The position numbers were made by a program, and so were the translations under genes. A DNA stretch of 64,000 nt, taken from Sipunculus nudus. Its lineage: Eukaryota > Annelida > Sipuncula > Golfingiida > Sipunculidae. Where the stretch lies: assembly GCA_026874595.1 (NCBI GenBank), contig CM049309.1:16322576-16386575 (forward strand). Direction: 5' to 3'. The notes below the pieces were generated by a model, which saw nothing but the letters and a program-made list of their open reading frames with translations, was not told the origin of the DNA and made no database searches. Below, piece after piece: positions 1 through 11,639 of this stretch; positions within the stretch are counted from its first letter, which is position 1; each line of letters starts with the position of its first letter.

Positions 1-1173
1 GGCTCACCGAAGCGACCAGAAATGTGTTGCGTTGGCGGGTCCATACGTATAGCGTAGGAACTCTTCTGTAAAGTCTCTCGAAACGACACACCAAAAGCGA
101 AAAGAACTCGTATTTCCTCCGCCAACATTCCGAATCATTAAACATGGAATATTTTCCAGGATTCTGATTTGACTTTGATGTGTGGTCGTTAGCGCAGGAC
201 ACGTACTTATCCAAGATAGAGAAATGTACGTCACAGTTCACCAATTCCATGGTTACAATCATATATTTGTGTTATTTTATATCTAAATTGATTGTTATTA
301 TTACAGTGAATTGCAGTGTAATTTTACAATGGCATAACCAGTATTTTACAGTAATTAATGTCATTTTACAAACATTTTACATTCATAGGGGGAGTGGGAT
401 GTAGTTTTACATATTATGGGAGGGGCACAATAAGTCCTTAAAGGTTCACAATTTTCAGTTGAACATTGTGTAATACCTGTTTCACACCCGAAGAAGGGGG
501 CCGAGCATCCGAGAGCTAGTGTATAAAAACTTTCATACAGCTCAAGTTGTAAAACATTTATTTACCTTTCTAAACTATTACATGCAATACATTATACAGT
601 GTACATTGTATTTACATCCAGGTATTCAAAATTACAATACTTGCAGAAAAAAAAAACGCAGTGGTTTTAATAAGAATCAGGACACATGTAGGTGATTCTG
701 AGGGTAAAATGTACCCGACTTAATTGATCCTGTGCAGTTATAGTATATGTAATAAAATAAAAAAAAATCTCGATCAAGGGACATGAATAGCAGGTGAAAA
801 TAGGCTGCTCTTTTTTAACCTTTGTAAACATACCTAAATAAAAAAATGTTGGGACAAAATACTGTGTTAATCTGCCTATAACTAAATTCATCTTTAATCT
901 ATCTTACACTAAACTAAAAGATAACCATATATTATATTTGTGCTGAACACTATTTACTATCAGAACATTCAGTAACAGATATAATACTAATATAAAGATT
1001 CTGTACAATATGAAGCCTGAGTAATAGTTCAATGATCCAACAGCTACACACGTTAAATTTGTAAATCAACTGAAAGGAAAAATAGTTCAATAGAAATCAC
1101 ATATGACAGTAAAGATTCAGGAATATATATATGAGGTTTATTTTATCTTCTTGAGTCTTACAACTCCATGAAA

Positions 1174-1220
<47 letters not shown>

Positions 1221-1372
1221 CTAAAGTACGGTTAGTTTGACTTCATCAGTTTGTGCTACAGATCTGTTTCGTCTGATGCGAAAACTAACCGTAATTTAGT
1301 TATTTATAAACGCTCCCAAACGGTAGAGCACTATCACCGCGATGTATTGAATTCACGATATGTGAACAATAC

Positions 1373-1426
<54 letters not shown>
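1174..1426 (+). repeat. Two (AT)n microsatellites
   Basis: (AT)n at 1180-1219 and 1378-1424. Between them ACTAAAGTACGGTTAGTTT and AAAACTAACCGTAATTTAGT form an inverted pair, so the block may be a small fold-back element. Confidence 0.7.
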
Positions 1427-1427
<1 letters not shown>

Positions 1428-1456
1428 TGCTGAGAAGTTTAAAAAATTTAACACTT

Positions 1457-1588
1457 TTAACTCCACTCATTTGCAAAGTCTTTCAGTCTCTCACAGCGAT
1501 TTTTAACTTTTGCACTGACAACTTGTCTCCTCTTTTCTCCGGGTTTCTTTTCCTTTGATCCTCTTGGTGGATTAATATCTGCCATCAT
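1457..1588 (-). CDS. Probable terminal coding exon of an unidentified minus-strand gene
   Basis: Just after a good acceptor (TTTCTCTTGTAG, exon start 1589) a 43-codon frame opens with MMADINPPRGSKEKKPGEKR and closes with RCERLKDFANEWS and TAA. The charged, non-repetitive composition looks like real protein. If it is a spliced exon, the first base A at 1589 completes a codon, so the preceding exon must end in phase 2. If not, it is a short frame starting at its own ATG. I recognise no family. Downstream, minus-strand AATAAA signals lie near 1136 and 557. Confidence 0.45.
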   Translation of the reverse strand: MMADINPPRGSKEKKPGEKRRQVVSAKVKNRCERLKDFANEWS

Positions 1589-1909
1589 TCTACAAGAGAA
1601 ATTTTATATCTTAAATATAGTCAATTTTTTTTTTTTTTTAGATGTTTATGAATTTTAACCTATGATTTAACGTGAAAACCTAACAGTCAAGAATCTTTTC
1701 TCTTCACTTATATGATTAACAAAAATAATGCAAAACATTTTTTTCTTATTCTCCAATTCTAAATAGGCTGAAATGTTCAGTTTGATGAATGATAGGCCTG
1801 CATTATTAAAAAAAAATATTAAGATGATTGTCCATATAGAACCCAGACAACCTATAAATATATAAATATGCTCTTCAAATAAGTATAACATTCTCTTCTT
1901 ATCGCTCAC

Positions 1910-1959
1910 CGTTGAACACAACTCGTGTACTAAGTTGTACACATCTGTGTGGAAGCTTT
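1910..1959 (-). CDS. Candidate internal exon of the same minus-strand gene
   Basis: 50 bp between acceptor TTGCCTCTGTAG and donor G/GTGAGC. One frame reads SFHTDVYNLVHELCST and ends in phase 0. Joining it directly to the exon at 1589 would read only a few codons to a stop (NDGRY), not the MADINPP frame, so an exon is missing, the join is alternative, or one call is wrong. The frame could continue upstream from an ATG near 2110 (MAMYNFKAGSFKSGGV) through a weak GTGAAT donor. Confidence 0.3.
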
Positions 1960-2329
1960 CTACAGAGGCAATCAGAAACTATATAGACTTAAACTCCGCC
2001 GATATTGGTGGACAATGCTCGATAGTATCATCATAATATATACCATCTCATTAAATGCATTAATATTCAGCCTATTCACGGACTCCTCCAGACTTGAAAC
2101 TCCCGGCCTTGAAATTATACATCGCCATATTTCTAAAGCAGTGAATCAGCTCGAAAGCTCGTAACAACAAATGAATTCTAAGTATCAAGGAATTTATGCA
2201 AAGTTATAATTACTATGCAAACCTACTGAACTTGAAGTCTCGACTAATTGACAGAAACTTGATGCGAATTCCGTAACACTGGCGATTTTTAGAAAAGTTC
2301 ACAGGCAGACAAAATAGTGTTAGTTGACC

Positions 2330-2530
2330 CTGGTCCAGTCGACGCTATAAATCCCGCGCTGACCCAGTTCGCGACCAAGTCACGTCACAGCCCTGTGAGC
2401 AGGGGGCCTGCTGGGCTGGCAATGGTCAGTTAGCCTTCGCGTACGCGCGTGCAGGTAATGGTGTGTAAACAAATACAGTGCAAGGCGGTGTATTGTCCGG
2501 CGCGTCAGCCTGTGAGCGAACAACCCGGCA
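2330..2530. promoter_or_regulatory. GC-rich promoter-like block with TATA box, CRE variant and splice donor
   Basis: TATAAAT at 2346-2352 (+), the CRE variant TCACGTCA at 2380-2387 (TGACGTGA on the minus strand), and a good donor GCAG/GTAATG at 2453/2454, all in an unusually GC-rich, CpG-containing stretch. It could begin P1 through a non-coding first exon (about 2377-2453), or serve the minus-strand exons at 1457-1959, or both. No transcript evidence is visible, so this is a candidate only. Confidence 0.35.
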
Positions 2531-3355
2531 TATGGGCACTGATAACACCACTGAAATGTACTTAAACTGTGCTGATAGGTGTTAATTCCTGTAGTGTAAA
2601 ATGACACAAATAATCTGTGTATTGTTACTGTTATTTTTAACAGTGTAGGCAGTTCCAAATTAGCGACACCTTTGCATGAAATTGGGTAAATTTAAACAAT
2701 GTTGACAGTCAAGGTTTCCCCATATTTCTCAATAGTAAAGAGTCATTAAATACGTTATGATGATCCTGGCTACCTCTACAATTTACACCTTATAGACTAA
2801 GAAGTTTTTGTTTATATTAACCATTTTTCAATTCCTTTAGAATTGAAATAAACTTTGATGAAGCCATTACTCTTTTTTTATTTAACTATCTTTGATTAAA
2901 ATTTAAACCATAATTAGAAATGCCTATTTCCATGGCAATAAAATCTCATTCTTTCTTCAGACATTTATTTGATATGCAGCAATTATCTCTATAACTGTTA
3001 TGTATTATTCCTCACGGAAACCTTTTTAAAAACAGCTACCTGTATAGCACCTAGAATTTCCACATGTCTGAAACAACCTTGGAATATCACCTTTTCAACC
3101 TCTGACACCAATCAATTAAACAAGACATTCTTTTGTATATTATGTCTGAACCTTGTAATTAATGCCATACGTTTTGTTAGAGTATGAATTGTAATAAAAT
3201 AATGCATAAAGAATCTCTTGTTTTCAGTCATATTATTTTAATTAATTTCTAACATATATTCCTAAATAAAGTGAGAGATTTCATTTTTGATAAGTGGAGG
3301 CCTTCCTGGCTCCGACGTTCAGGACTACCAGTTGCCTAAATCTGACACTGTAAAC

Positions 3356-3392
<37 letters not shown>
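3356..3392 (+). repeat. (TAA)n microsatellite
   Basis: About twelve perfect TAA units. Confidence 0.9.
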
Positions 3393-3394
<2 letters not shown>

Positions 3395-3764
3395 TAGTGT
3401 TATATAGATCCAATTCTCCGACAGTTGGACTCACAGCGAAATTTACACGTGCACACAATTACAAAGCACCATTTCTCGGAAACCTATATCCTGTACCTCC
3501 AGCCCATTTATCCAGTGTATTTCACGGACAGAAATATAAACATATAAATGACCAAAAGCTTGCCGTTAATTTTTTTTAATTTGTTTTAAATTAGGTAAGA
3601 GTCGGAGATTTTCTAATTAAAGTAGGAAGCGAATTCTACACTTTCGGGGTTATGTCACAGAAGGAACTTTCACCATCTTTCAAGTTACATTTTGGTACTT
3701 ACAGAAGATTTCCGACAGCAAAACGCAGCGTACGCAAAGGCCGTTAGGTTTTCAGGTTATTTTT

Positions 3765-4045
3765 TTTTTTTTTGACAAATATGATTGGAATGAGCCATCG
3801 AAATGGCTGTAAACAAAACAGAAATTTTGTTTTGTAAACGGTTATTGATGGGAAGCCTATGAAGCCGTTTGAGCAGTGGCGTGACATTGTCTTTTTACGC
3901 TTCTTAAGAATGAGGCGCGTAGCAGTAATACGTACCATCTGCAGCCGCGAGACTTGCTCTGCAGATAACGCAGCAAAAACTGAATTACAGAAATAAACCC
4001 GGGATCAGCACTCCTGGGGGTTAATTGGGAAAATCTGGACAAAAA
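3765..4045 (-). pseudogene. LINE reverse-transcriptase C-terminal fragment
   Basis: Minus-strand frames read VRITATRLILKKRKK and, after a frameshift, DNVTPLLKRLHRLPINNRL. This is the usual C-terminal end of non-LTR reverse transcriptases (ATRLI...ITPLLK.LHWLPI..R). It is degraded and dead. Confidence 0.65.
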
Positions 4046-4495
4046 TTAAATACATGTAGAAACCTATTCAGTTCACGATGCAAGTGAACTGTTTCATGCG
4101 TCGTGGTAACAGTTCTGACCACTGTTTAGAGTTTACTTTTGACTGTGCAAACTTGTTTATAAAATCCAACAATAGTTTGAGGATTTGGGCGTGGTCCAAA
4201 TAAAGCGCTATTTAAAATAATGTCCCCTTGCCACCTCACTCTATCCATATCCTGGATATGGTATTTTTGTATCGCATCCCCACGCCCTTATCGAACCATT
4301 ATAGATTAACTACTTAATGGGGTTGCCGTTTAAAGCCAAGATTGCTTATAGGTCGAATGTCGAAATTACGAATATATACAACTAGTTTAAAATATAGCTG
4401 GAAGAGAGACCAAATAGAGGAAGGTCTCTCGCAGCCTAGCTTAACGAGAGCCTTGATAAGAGGGTGCATTATAACTTCCTATATACATTAGTATA

Positions 4496-4503
4496 TAAAT
4501 ATA

Positions 4504-4568
<65 letters not shown>

Positions 4569-5016
4569 CTACGCTAATATGTAAAATGCAACGCATTCAG
4601 AATACATCGGAAAAATTCATCCCCAGATCATAACGTCATAGACACATCACTCCTGTTTTTATACAAACAATGGTTGCCTATGCATGCATAAAAAGACTCA
4701 AGGACCTAGCATACACTTACAAGGTTCTACATGGCCAGACTCAAGGATATGTATCTGCGATACTCAGTTCACAAGACTCACTCTGTTCACACCTATTGCA
4801 ATATGTATGTTTTAGCCGGAGTGCATCTTGTTCAAGGAACATTCTACTTCCATACCAGTGAGTCAAGTTCAGTTGATTCTTTAAAAATTGTCATATGACA
4901 GTTATTTTAGCATATAACAATGAGTCGCATATTTTCCCCGATTTTTAAAGTATCTGGTTTTGGACAATTTATTTAATGTAAAGATTTATGAATATACTTG
5001 ATGTATGAAAAGACCG

Positions 5017-5076
<60 letters not shown>
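4496..5076 (+). repeat. Two long (AT)n microsatellites flanking a LINE fragment
   Basis: (AT)n at 4508-4564 and 5022-5076 bracket the + strand LINE tail at 4585-4870. Confidence 0.85.
4585..4870 (+). pseudogene. LINE reverse-transcriptase C-terminal fragment
   Basis: Plus-strand frames read QRIQNTSEKFIPRS, RHRHITPVF, then LYKQWLPMHA in a second frame and RLKDLAYTYKVLHGQT back in the first. This is the same RT tail type (ITPVL..LHWLP...YK.LHG) with a stop and two frame changes. It faces the opposite-strand fragment at 3.8-4.0 kb and is separated from it by an (AT)n tract. Confidence 0.65.
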
Positions 5077-5079
<3 letters not shown>

Positions 5080-6120
5080 AATATAGGTTGGAAACAACTT
5101 CAGTATTATCTTATAGGACCTCATATATTTGGAATTTTGCATATTATTGAGCGTTGTGACCCTGGAGCCATGTCTAAAGTAGACCTAGTGTGGTAAACGT
5201 TTTGAGGAAAAAGAAATCTTCCCACACCGATGTATCTGGGTACCTTTTTAACTTTGGCAACAATTGTATGCAAGAATGCGTCGCTACCAGATCAGCCTGA
5301 CACCGAAAGTAACTGTACTTTTGAAATCTGAGAAAATACCTGTGTAGTGAAAGGAATCAATTGAGCAAGGTACATTTAACAATGCACGAGCAAGTAGGTG
5401 ACAAGATGGAAACTTCAGAACATTTTTATTTCCATAACCTGTTGAGAATGATATACAATGTAATTCTAAATGATCTGGATCTAATTGTGTTATGTCGCAA
5501 AGTGTTACAAAGCAGCGGAGTGACAGCGTATTTTGCTCTGTTTATAACGCTGTCAGCCTTGCAATTAAATAAAGGAAAACTATACCTGAGTTGCAGATTG
5601 AGAGAATTATATTAGACGGAATATGCTACAACGTTCCTCTCTTGCAATTAATTTTGAATTGAAAATCAAACTAATTATATTTAATGTTTGGGATAAAATC
5701 CAATATGGCGCGTGGTGCCCGAGATACCATCTTTTTTTCCCTAAACGCTATTTTATATACGCTGTCAGTAGCAGTGTTACTTTCCTATATAAACCTAAAG
5801 GGACATGCATAATTAGAAGCAATATAATGCCTATTTTTTCACATTATCAGTTCAGTTTTGCTTTAAACAGAAGTTTCACAGCAAAATAACTCCCTACACT
5901 GTCCACGTGTCTGTTTACCTTAACAAGGCCGCGTGACTGGAGTTCCGACTTTGCGCATGCACGACATATCCTCAACAAGGAGTAGTCCAACTGTGAACGT
6001 GCATGTTTGTGAAACACTGACTGTCACAGCCTTAAAAGAAAACGGAAAACGCAGGTGACTGTTGGCTTCGGTGATCGCGCCTGGTCTACTTTTTTGGACA
6101 CTCGTGTAAAATGGAATGGG

Positions 6121-6760
6121 GCGGTCCCACTTAGGCGACTCTATAGTCGACCAGGCTGTCGCCTCTTGGTCGCCGGATGGTCGTCTGTATGGTCGTCTGT
6201 AGTCGCCTGAAGTGACGCGTGACCTCGAAGCTGACGCCTCTGAATTTTCAACATGTTCAAAATTCTTAGGCGACAGCTTTTTTGTCGCCAGTGAACTTAG
6301 CCTGTCTTGTACTGGCGTAGGTGCTGTCGTAGGCTGTCGCCAGCTGACGCGGGTTGTCGTAGGTCCTGTCGTAGGCCGTCGCCAGGTGACGTGGGTTGTC
6401 GTGTGTGTTGTCGCGGGCTGTTGTTACTTGAAACAAGGCCCATCCTTGTATCCGTTTCTTCACATAGCACATGGTAGAGAATCGTCGAAGCCTCTCGCGG
6501 TTGAACGTAGCAAGAATTCTGGTGTCGCAGGTTATCGCCAGTGTGGTCGTAGGTTGTTGTAGATGTGGTCATAGGTTGTCGTAGGTGATTGTCCTTTGTC
6601 GCGGCGACTGTGTCACCGATTGTCGGCAGCTTGTCGTAGCTTGTCGTCAGACAGTCGCTAACCATGTGTAACTTGTTGTAGACAACTGTTTTTCGGCGAC
6701 CATGAGGCGACAGTCTGGCCGCATGTGGTCGCCTGTAGAGTCGCTTAAGTGAGACAGTCT
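6121..6760. mobile_element. Fold-back element filled with GTCGCC/GTCGTA repeats
   Basis: Left end CACTTAGGCGACTCTATAG (6128-6146) and right end, inverted, CACTTAAGCGACTCTACAG (6751-6733) match at 17 of 19 bases. The interior is a degenerate short repeat of GTCG(C/T)(C/A) type. The long open frames on both strands here come from the repeat and are not genes. Confidence 0.65.
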
Positions 6761-8209
6761 CATAAGCTAATGGTTTCAGGGCAACATTTTGGCAGGTACC
6801 ATTTTATTTAAAAAAGAAGACGCTATTTTAATAATTCAACATGCTTTGTACGGGATAAGGTCTCTTAAAAAAAAACCACTCAAAAGGTAAAGACGGGCCT
6901 TGTGTTTACCTAGAATAGATAAATTTCAGGCTGTTAACAGAGAGTAAACTGAACATCCAGCGTTATTTGATAATATTCCGTATCTTTTGTCAGCTGCTCA
7001 GTCAATTGCTGGTTGAAACATAACTTTATATTTATTGGATTGTTTGTGCCCGACAGTTGCTCATTGTTTTATCATGAGAATCCTATGTACGGTCTTATCG
7101 GACCCCTTCCTTCTGCCTATTATTTTGATAAAAATCGATAAAAAAAAAAAAAAAAAAACCTGGGCGCTTGTAGTGTAGTTGCAAGTTGATTGTCTTGTAA
7201 ACTTATTAATCTATACCTTGCAGCAGGGTATATTCCCAGGAAATTCAAGAAATGCACAAAAATTAAATTAAGAATACGCTCTTTACGCAAACTTTCCAGA
7301 TCTCCATCGCTTGACCGCTGCTTTGTTTGGCATTTTTTATATAATGCAAAGTATGTCTTATAAATAGTATTAATGTATTATGAAGGAAAACATGGCAAAT
7401 TTTATATAATTATTACAGAAAAATGTTACCAACTCACAGAGGCAATTACATGGTGTTTATCCTTGATATGAGTGATCAATAAATTATTTATTAATGGGCA
7501 TTAAAGTAGTTTGTTGGTCTGTAACTGGGAAAAAAATTCTCATTTCACAACTTCTCATTTTCCATTTAAAGCTGCACAAACAGGGATCAACAGCAATTAT
7601 TATATACCAAATTTAGCGAAGAAATTTGAATAGATGTGATTCTGTAGGTATACGGTTGTAGCTAAGGTTACCATCTGTTTTTTTTTTTACTATTTAATGA
7701 TACGGAGCCAGTTTGGAGGTATTCGGGTCTCCGATATGAGATTTTCGGCAGATTTGTCACATTTTAGAAACCGTGCGTACTGGTGTGTTCCGTGTGTTCG
7801 GAACTTCCGTTTTATGGGTGTTTCGTTAGATGTAACTTGGACTATGTAACCTGTAGTCAAATAAAGGAAATAGGGATGACAGACACCCAGTACAAGCAGA
7901 AGAGGTACACGGAGCCTGGTTGACTCAAGAATTATTTCCTGTATACTCCTGTCCGAAACCTAAATGGATTTCTGCAGATATACATGGCCATTAGTAAAGC
8001 AAGTATAAATTAAAAATACAGGCAGTTACCTCCAACCAAAACATCTTAAACATTGATGTGTGTTGCTGCCATGAACACGAAAATGAACATCAACCTGTGT
8101 TATATTATTAAATACAGTTGTATTTAGATTCACTAGATTTATGTAAGAGATATGTCAACGTTCGGAGAGCTATAAAAAGCTTTACATTCTAAGGCATATT
8201 AAAAAAAAC

Positions 8210-8440
8210 TATATATATATATATATGTATCTGTTTATTAATCTGTCTGTCAGTCTGTCTATCTTTTTCTCTCCATATTTCTCTTTACCTCTCTTTATCT
8301 CTCTATATATCTGTCTCTCTCTCATTCCCTTACTCTCTCTCTTTAATTCTTACTCTCTCTTTCTCTCTCTCTCTCTTTCTCTCACTCCTCCTCTCTTTCT
8401 CCCTCTCTCTCACTCGCTTTTTCTCTCTCTCTGTTCACGT
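8210..8440 (+). repeat. (AT)n followed by CT-rich low-complexity tract
   Basis: A short ATATAT run, then about 200 bases of degenerate CTCT/CTTT. It gives an apparent 73-codon hydrophobic frame that is repeat translation. Confidence 0.8.
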
Positions 8441-9052
8441 GTGTGAATGTGTGTGCCTCAACATCCTATTCTTTTGGATCGCTCCTCGTATCTTAAATAA
8501 AGTTTAGTATCTAGCAAGGCATGGCTAACTGGGCGCTCGCTGATTGTCGATTGACAGGTAATTATATTGAAAACTACGGTAACAGTGTAAATTGAATACC
8601 AAACGAAACCTTAATGTGTATGAACATTTCTGAAGGTCGAATCTCAGGTTTCATGATGGCATTTGTTGAACCTACGGTGGAAACAATCGTGATGGGTGAG
8701 AGCTGAACGCTACAGAGCGGAAGTAACTATTACTACTGATTGGATTAAATCATGTTTGGATATCGCAGGAGTGTGTATTGAATATGGGATTAACATGTTT
8801 GGAAGGAGAAGAACTAACTGAATGCAAGAAAGAGTTCTGACTGTGGATGCTCACCGAATACTGAATGACAGATTATCTATCCAGGTAATGAATGGCAGGG
8901 CGTGAGGTAAAAAAAAGCGTGGGCGATGGCTGAATGCCGAATTCTCTGCGCCGTTCAGTGAATTTTTATACAGTCTGAAAAGTCGATATTTCCATTGAAT
9001 TGTCATCATTAAGATAAGATTACGGAATTGTCATTGTTTTCCTTCTTTTTAG

Positions 9053-11590
9053 GTGACGGTAGCAAACCAGTTGCCAAGACACAGGTAAGTCGTGTTGGTT
9101 TACTGTCTGACGATCGAGGCACGGGTTTCTGCAACTAGTTGCACAATTCTTGTTTATTTTTACACTTTTCACGGCACAGTTTTAAGCTGTGTATTCTCTG
9201 TGGTTTGCTACGTATGCGTTGGGTTAAATGTTTGTGATTTTCACTTCCTCAGTAGTTCGAGAAGGTTTCATTTTTGCGATTAACCATACAGTTACTGACG
9301 CTATGTACTTATAACCATTATTATATCAATTACCTAAAATGCCTAAAAAATCTTAACAATTGTACGAGATGCTAAGGGAGCATCGAAGAGGTGGAAATTC
9401 TTCATCCACTTGTGGCAGATAAAGAAAAGTATTTCTAATATCTAAATTATCATATATTTGAATTATGGCTAACATAAAATGTATACTATTATTGATACCA
9501 ACGACACAAATGAATAAATGACTGTTCACCTGTGCAGATGTGGCGTTGTTTTCACGAAGGATGTATATTCGCGATCATCTCCACTTTGCGAATATCGCGA
9601 ATTTGAATCTCGCGAACATAATGCAAACCACAGTATGAGTATACACGTTTGAGTTTATGTGAAAAAAATTGCAGTGTTTTAATCTGTGCGTATATTCGTA
9701 TATATGCAGAAGTATATAGTGGTAGAATGGACCTAGCGGTTCCTTCCCTAAGCATCACAGGTCTATATCACCCAGTTTCACGAAACCGCTCAATGGGCTG
9801 CCATTTTACGTTCATACTAAAACCCGGATGACACAGGTCGCAAGTCGAAATTATGTTCTGCTTAATGTCTTCTTTACCTAAACAGCTGTAATTCCCTGAT
9901 AATCAAAATATTGATTATGTTTCTGAGCAACATTATGTCCTCATCCTACTCCCAGAGTCATCATAAGATTACCTCCCGGGGGAGTAAAGAGACGGTTTAG
10001 TCTTTACCTACAGGTCTCCTCTCCCCGGGATTTACGCCAGACAACCCTCGGGACAGGTTTAAGCTTTACGCCTGTGTCGTATAAAGCTGTAATCGAGCAG
10101 CCGGTAGTCTCAGGTTAATGTACTCTGTGAAGTCTGTCACTACAGAGTGTTCTATTGTCACCATCATCATCACCAACGCACCTTCACGGATTTTTCTTAT
10201 ACTCTTTCCCACAAATAAATGTCTCCATGTTCTTTTAGCTCATCCTTCTTCGTCCTGCGTCCGTCCATCATTTTATCAATTTTTTACTATGCATGTACTG
10301 CTAGTCGCAAGGGTGTCTTTAATCTGACATCAAATCTGGTAATGCACATGGACTCAGCATGGGTGTTATGTCACATTAATGTATAGAATACCTAATTTAT
10401 ATTTGTGAGAAACAAATATCCTTCACAGGCATAATTAATAAATACATAAATGATTTCCAGAAAATCCCAAAATACAAATCTGCACGAGTATTTGTGTCCT
10501 GATTTCGGGTTTGAGTACTCGTAAACGAAAAAGAAAACGAAAAAGAAAAGACTTTGCAAAACTTTGGTTCATCTGACTTCCCGCCAAAAGTCCTTGTTCA
10601 ATTTATTTGGATTTGATTACCTTGCTGGACATGTTATAAACAGGTGGATATAAACAAAACGAACATGATGTGTGCTGTGGGATCGCTTTTTTTAGCCTAT
10701 TTTTAAAAAAAGGTTCAAAGGATCATCTTAATGTAATAGACGTAAATTTCGGAATCTGTCCCTTTATTTATCATGAAATACTCTTTTAAATCGTCATTAT
10801 CATTATAATCACCACGGATGTGGTGATATTCCATACTCAAATAAGCCTGGGAAAGGCATTTGCCGGTTCATATCTGTAACACGTGCCAACCTCTCCCTAT
10901 GATGAGCAGTCACTGCCAACGCTTTTAGAGGAAAATTACATCAATCATCTCCATTGTTCTCATTCAGTAACTAGAATTCTGCATTTTGATTAATACATGG
11001 CCCCGCCATTCACTTATTCGGCCCATATTCCCTGGTCCATTCGTGAATATGAATTTATACATATCACCACATTTGTGAATATTTCTTGACTTTCCTGGAT
11101 TCGGATCATGAACCGGATCCACACCAAAATCTAGCACACACACACGCATCATCACACAAACACGAACGGGAATGAATGCATACCCTGTACCAGGTTTAAT
11201 ATAACTTTATGGGATCTAATATGCATTTAAAACAACTTTTAGATTGATTCAAAACTGAGAGCTTTGCAAGGATGCTAATTATAGTATGTTATTATGCTAT
11301 GTCACACATAATAGAATATAAATAAATGATTTTTTTAATTTCAAAAGGAAAAATAGAAAACCATAGAGGAAATGAGGCAAGTATAGGGAATAGGTAAAAT
11401 CGTAATATTTTGGGGACAATAAAAAATTTCGTTATCATTTGAATGCTTGTGTTTTCACAGTCCCAGCCGCCGGCTAAGAAGGCGTCTGCTGAGCAAGAAC
11501 TACAGTCCCTAGCAGCAACAGGTATATATTTGTTTATTTAATGTCAAGGTCACGGGGTTTTATCAATATGGTTACTCTCTCTTTATCTTT

Positions 11591-11639
<49 letters not shown>

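Larger units (their letters stand above)
5080..9052 (+). other. Region upstream of P1: no coding exon established
   Basis: Apart from the fold-back element at 6.1-6.76 kb and the CT tract at 8.2 kb, this is unique AT-rich DNA. The first P1 exon should be here, nearer 2.4 kb, or beyond the left edge. Two phase-1 donors in short ATG frames (8521-8553 and about 8653-8695) fit the phase but encode nothing like a signal peptide. Confidence 0.5.

Noticed and set aside
2601-2648. Short signal-peptide-like frame MTQIICVLLLLFLTV as P1 exon 1
   Set aside because: It reaches TAG after 15 codons, and the only GT dinucleotides are in phase 0 or 2, whereas P1 needs a phase-1 donor.
5705-5810. Hydrophobic ATG frame MARGARDTIFF... 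as P1 exon 1
   Set aside because: No usable phase-1 donor before its stop codon.
6212-6665. Long frames on both strands with repeated sequence
   Set aside because: They are translations of the GTCG-type repeat inside the fold-back element.
8225-8446. Hydrophobic 73-codon frame that looks like membrane segments
   Set aside because: Translation of a CT-rich low-complexity tract; no gene context.
8521-8553. ATG frame MANWALADCRLT ending at a phase-1 donor (G/GTAATT)
   Set aside because: Phase fits P1, but there is no hydrophobic signal and no supporting promoter; likely coincidence.
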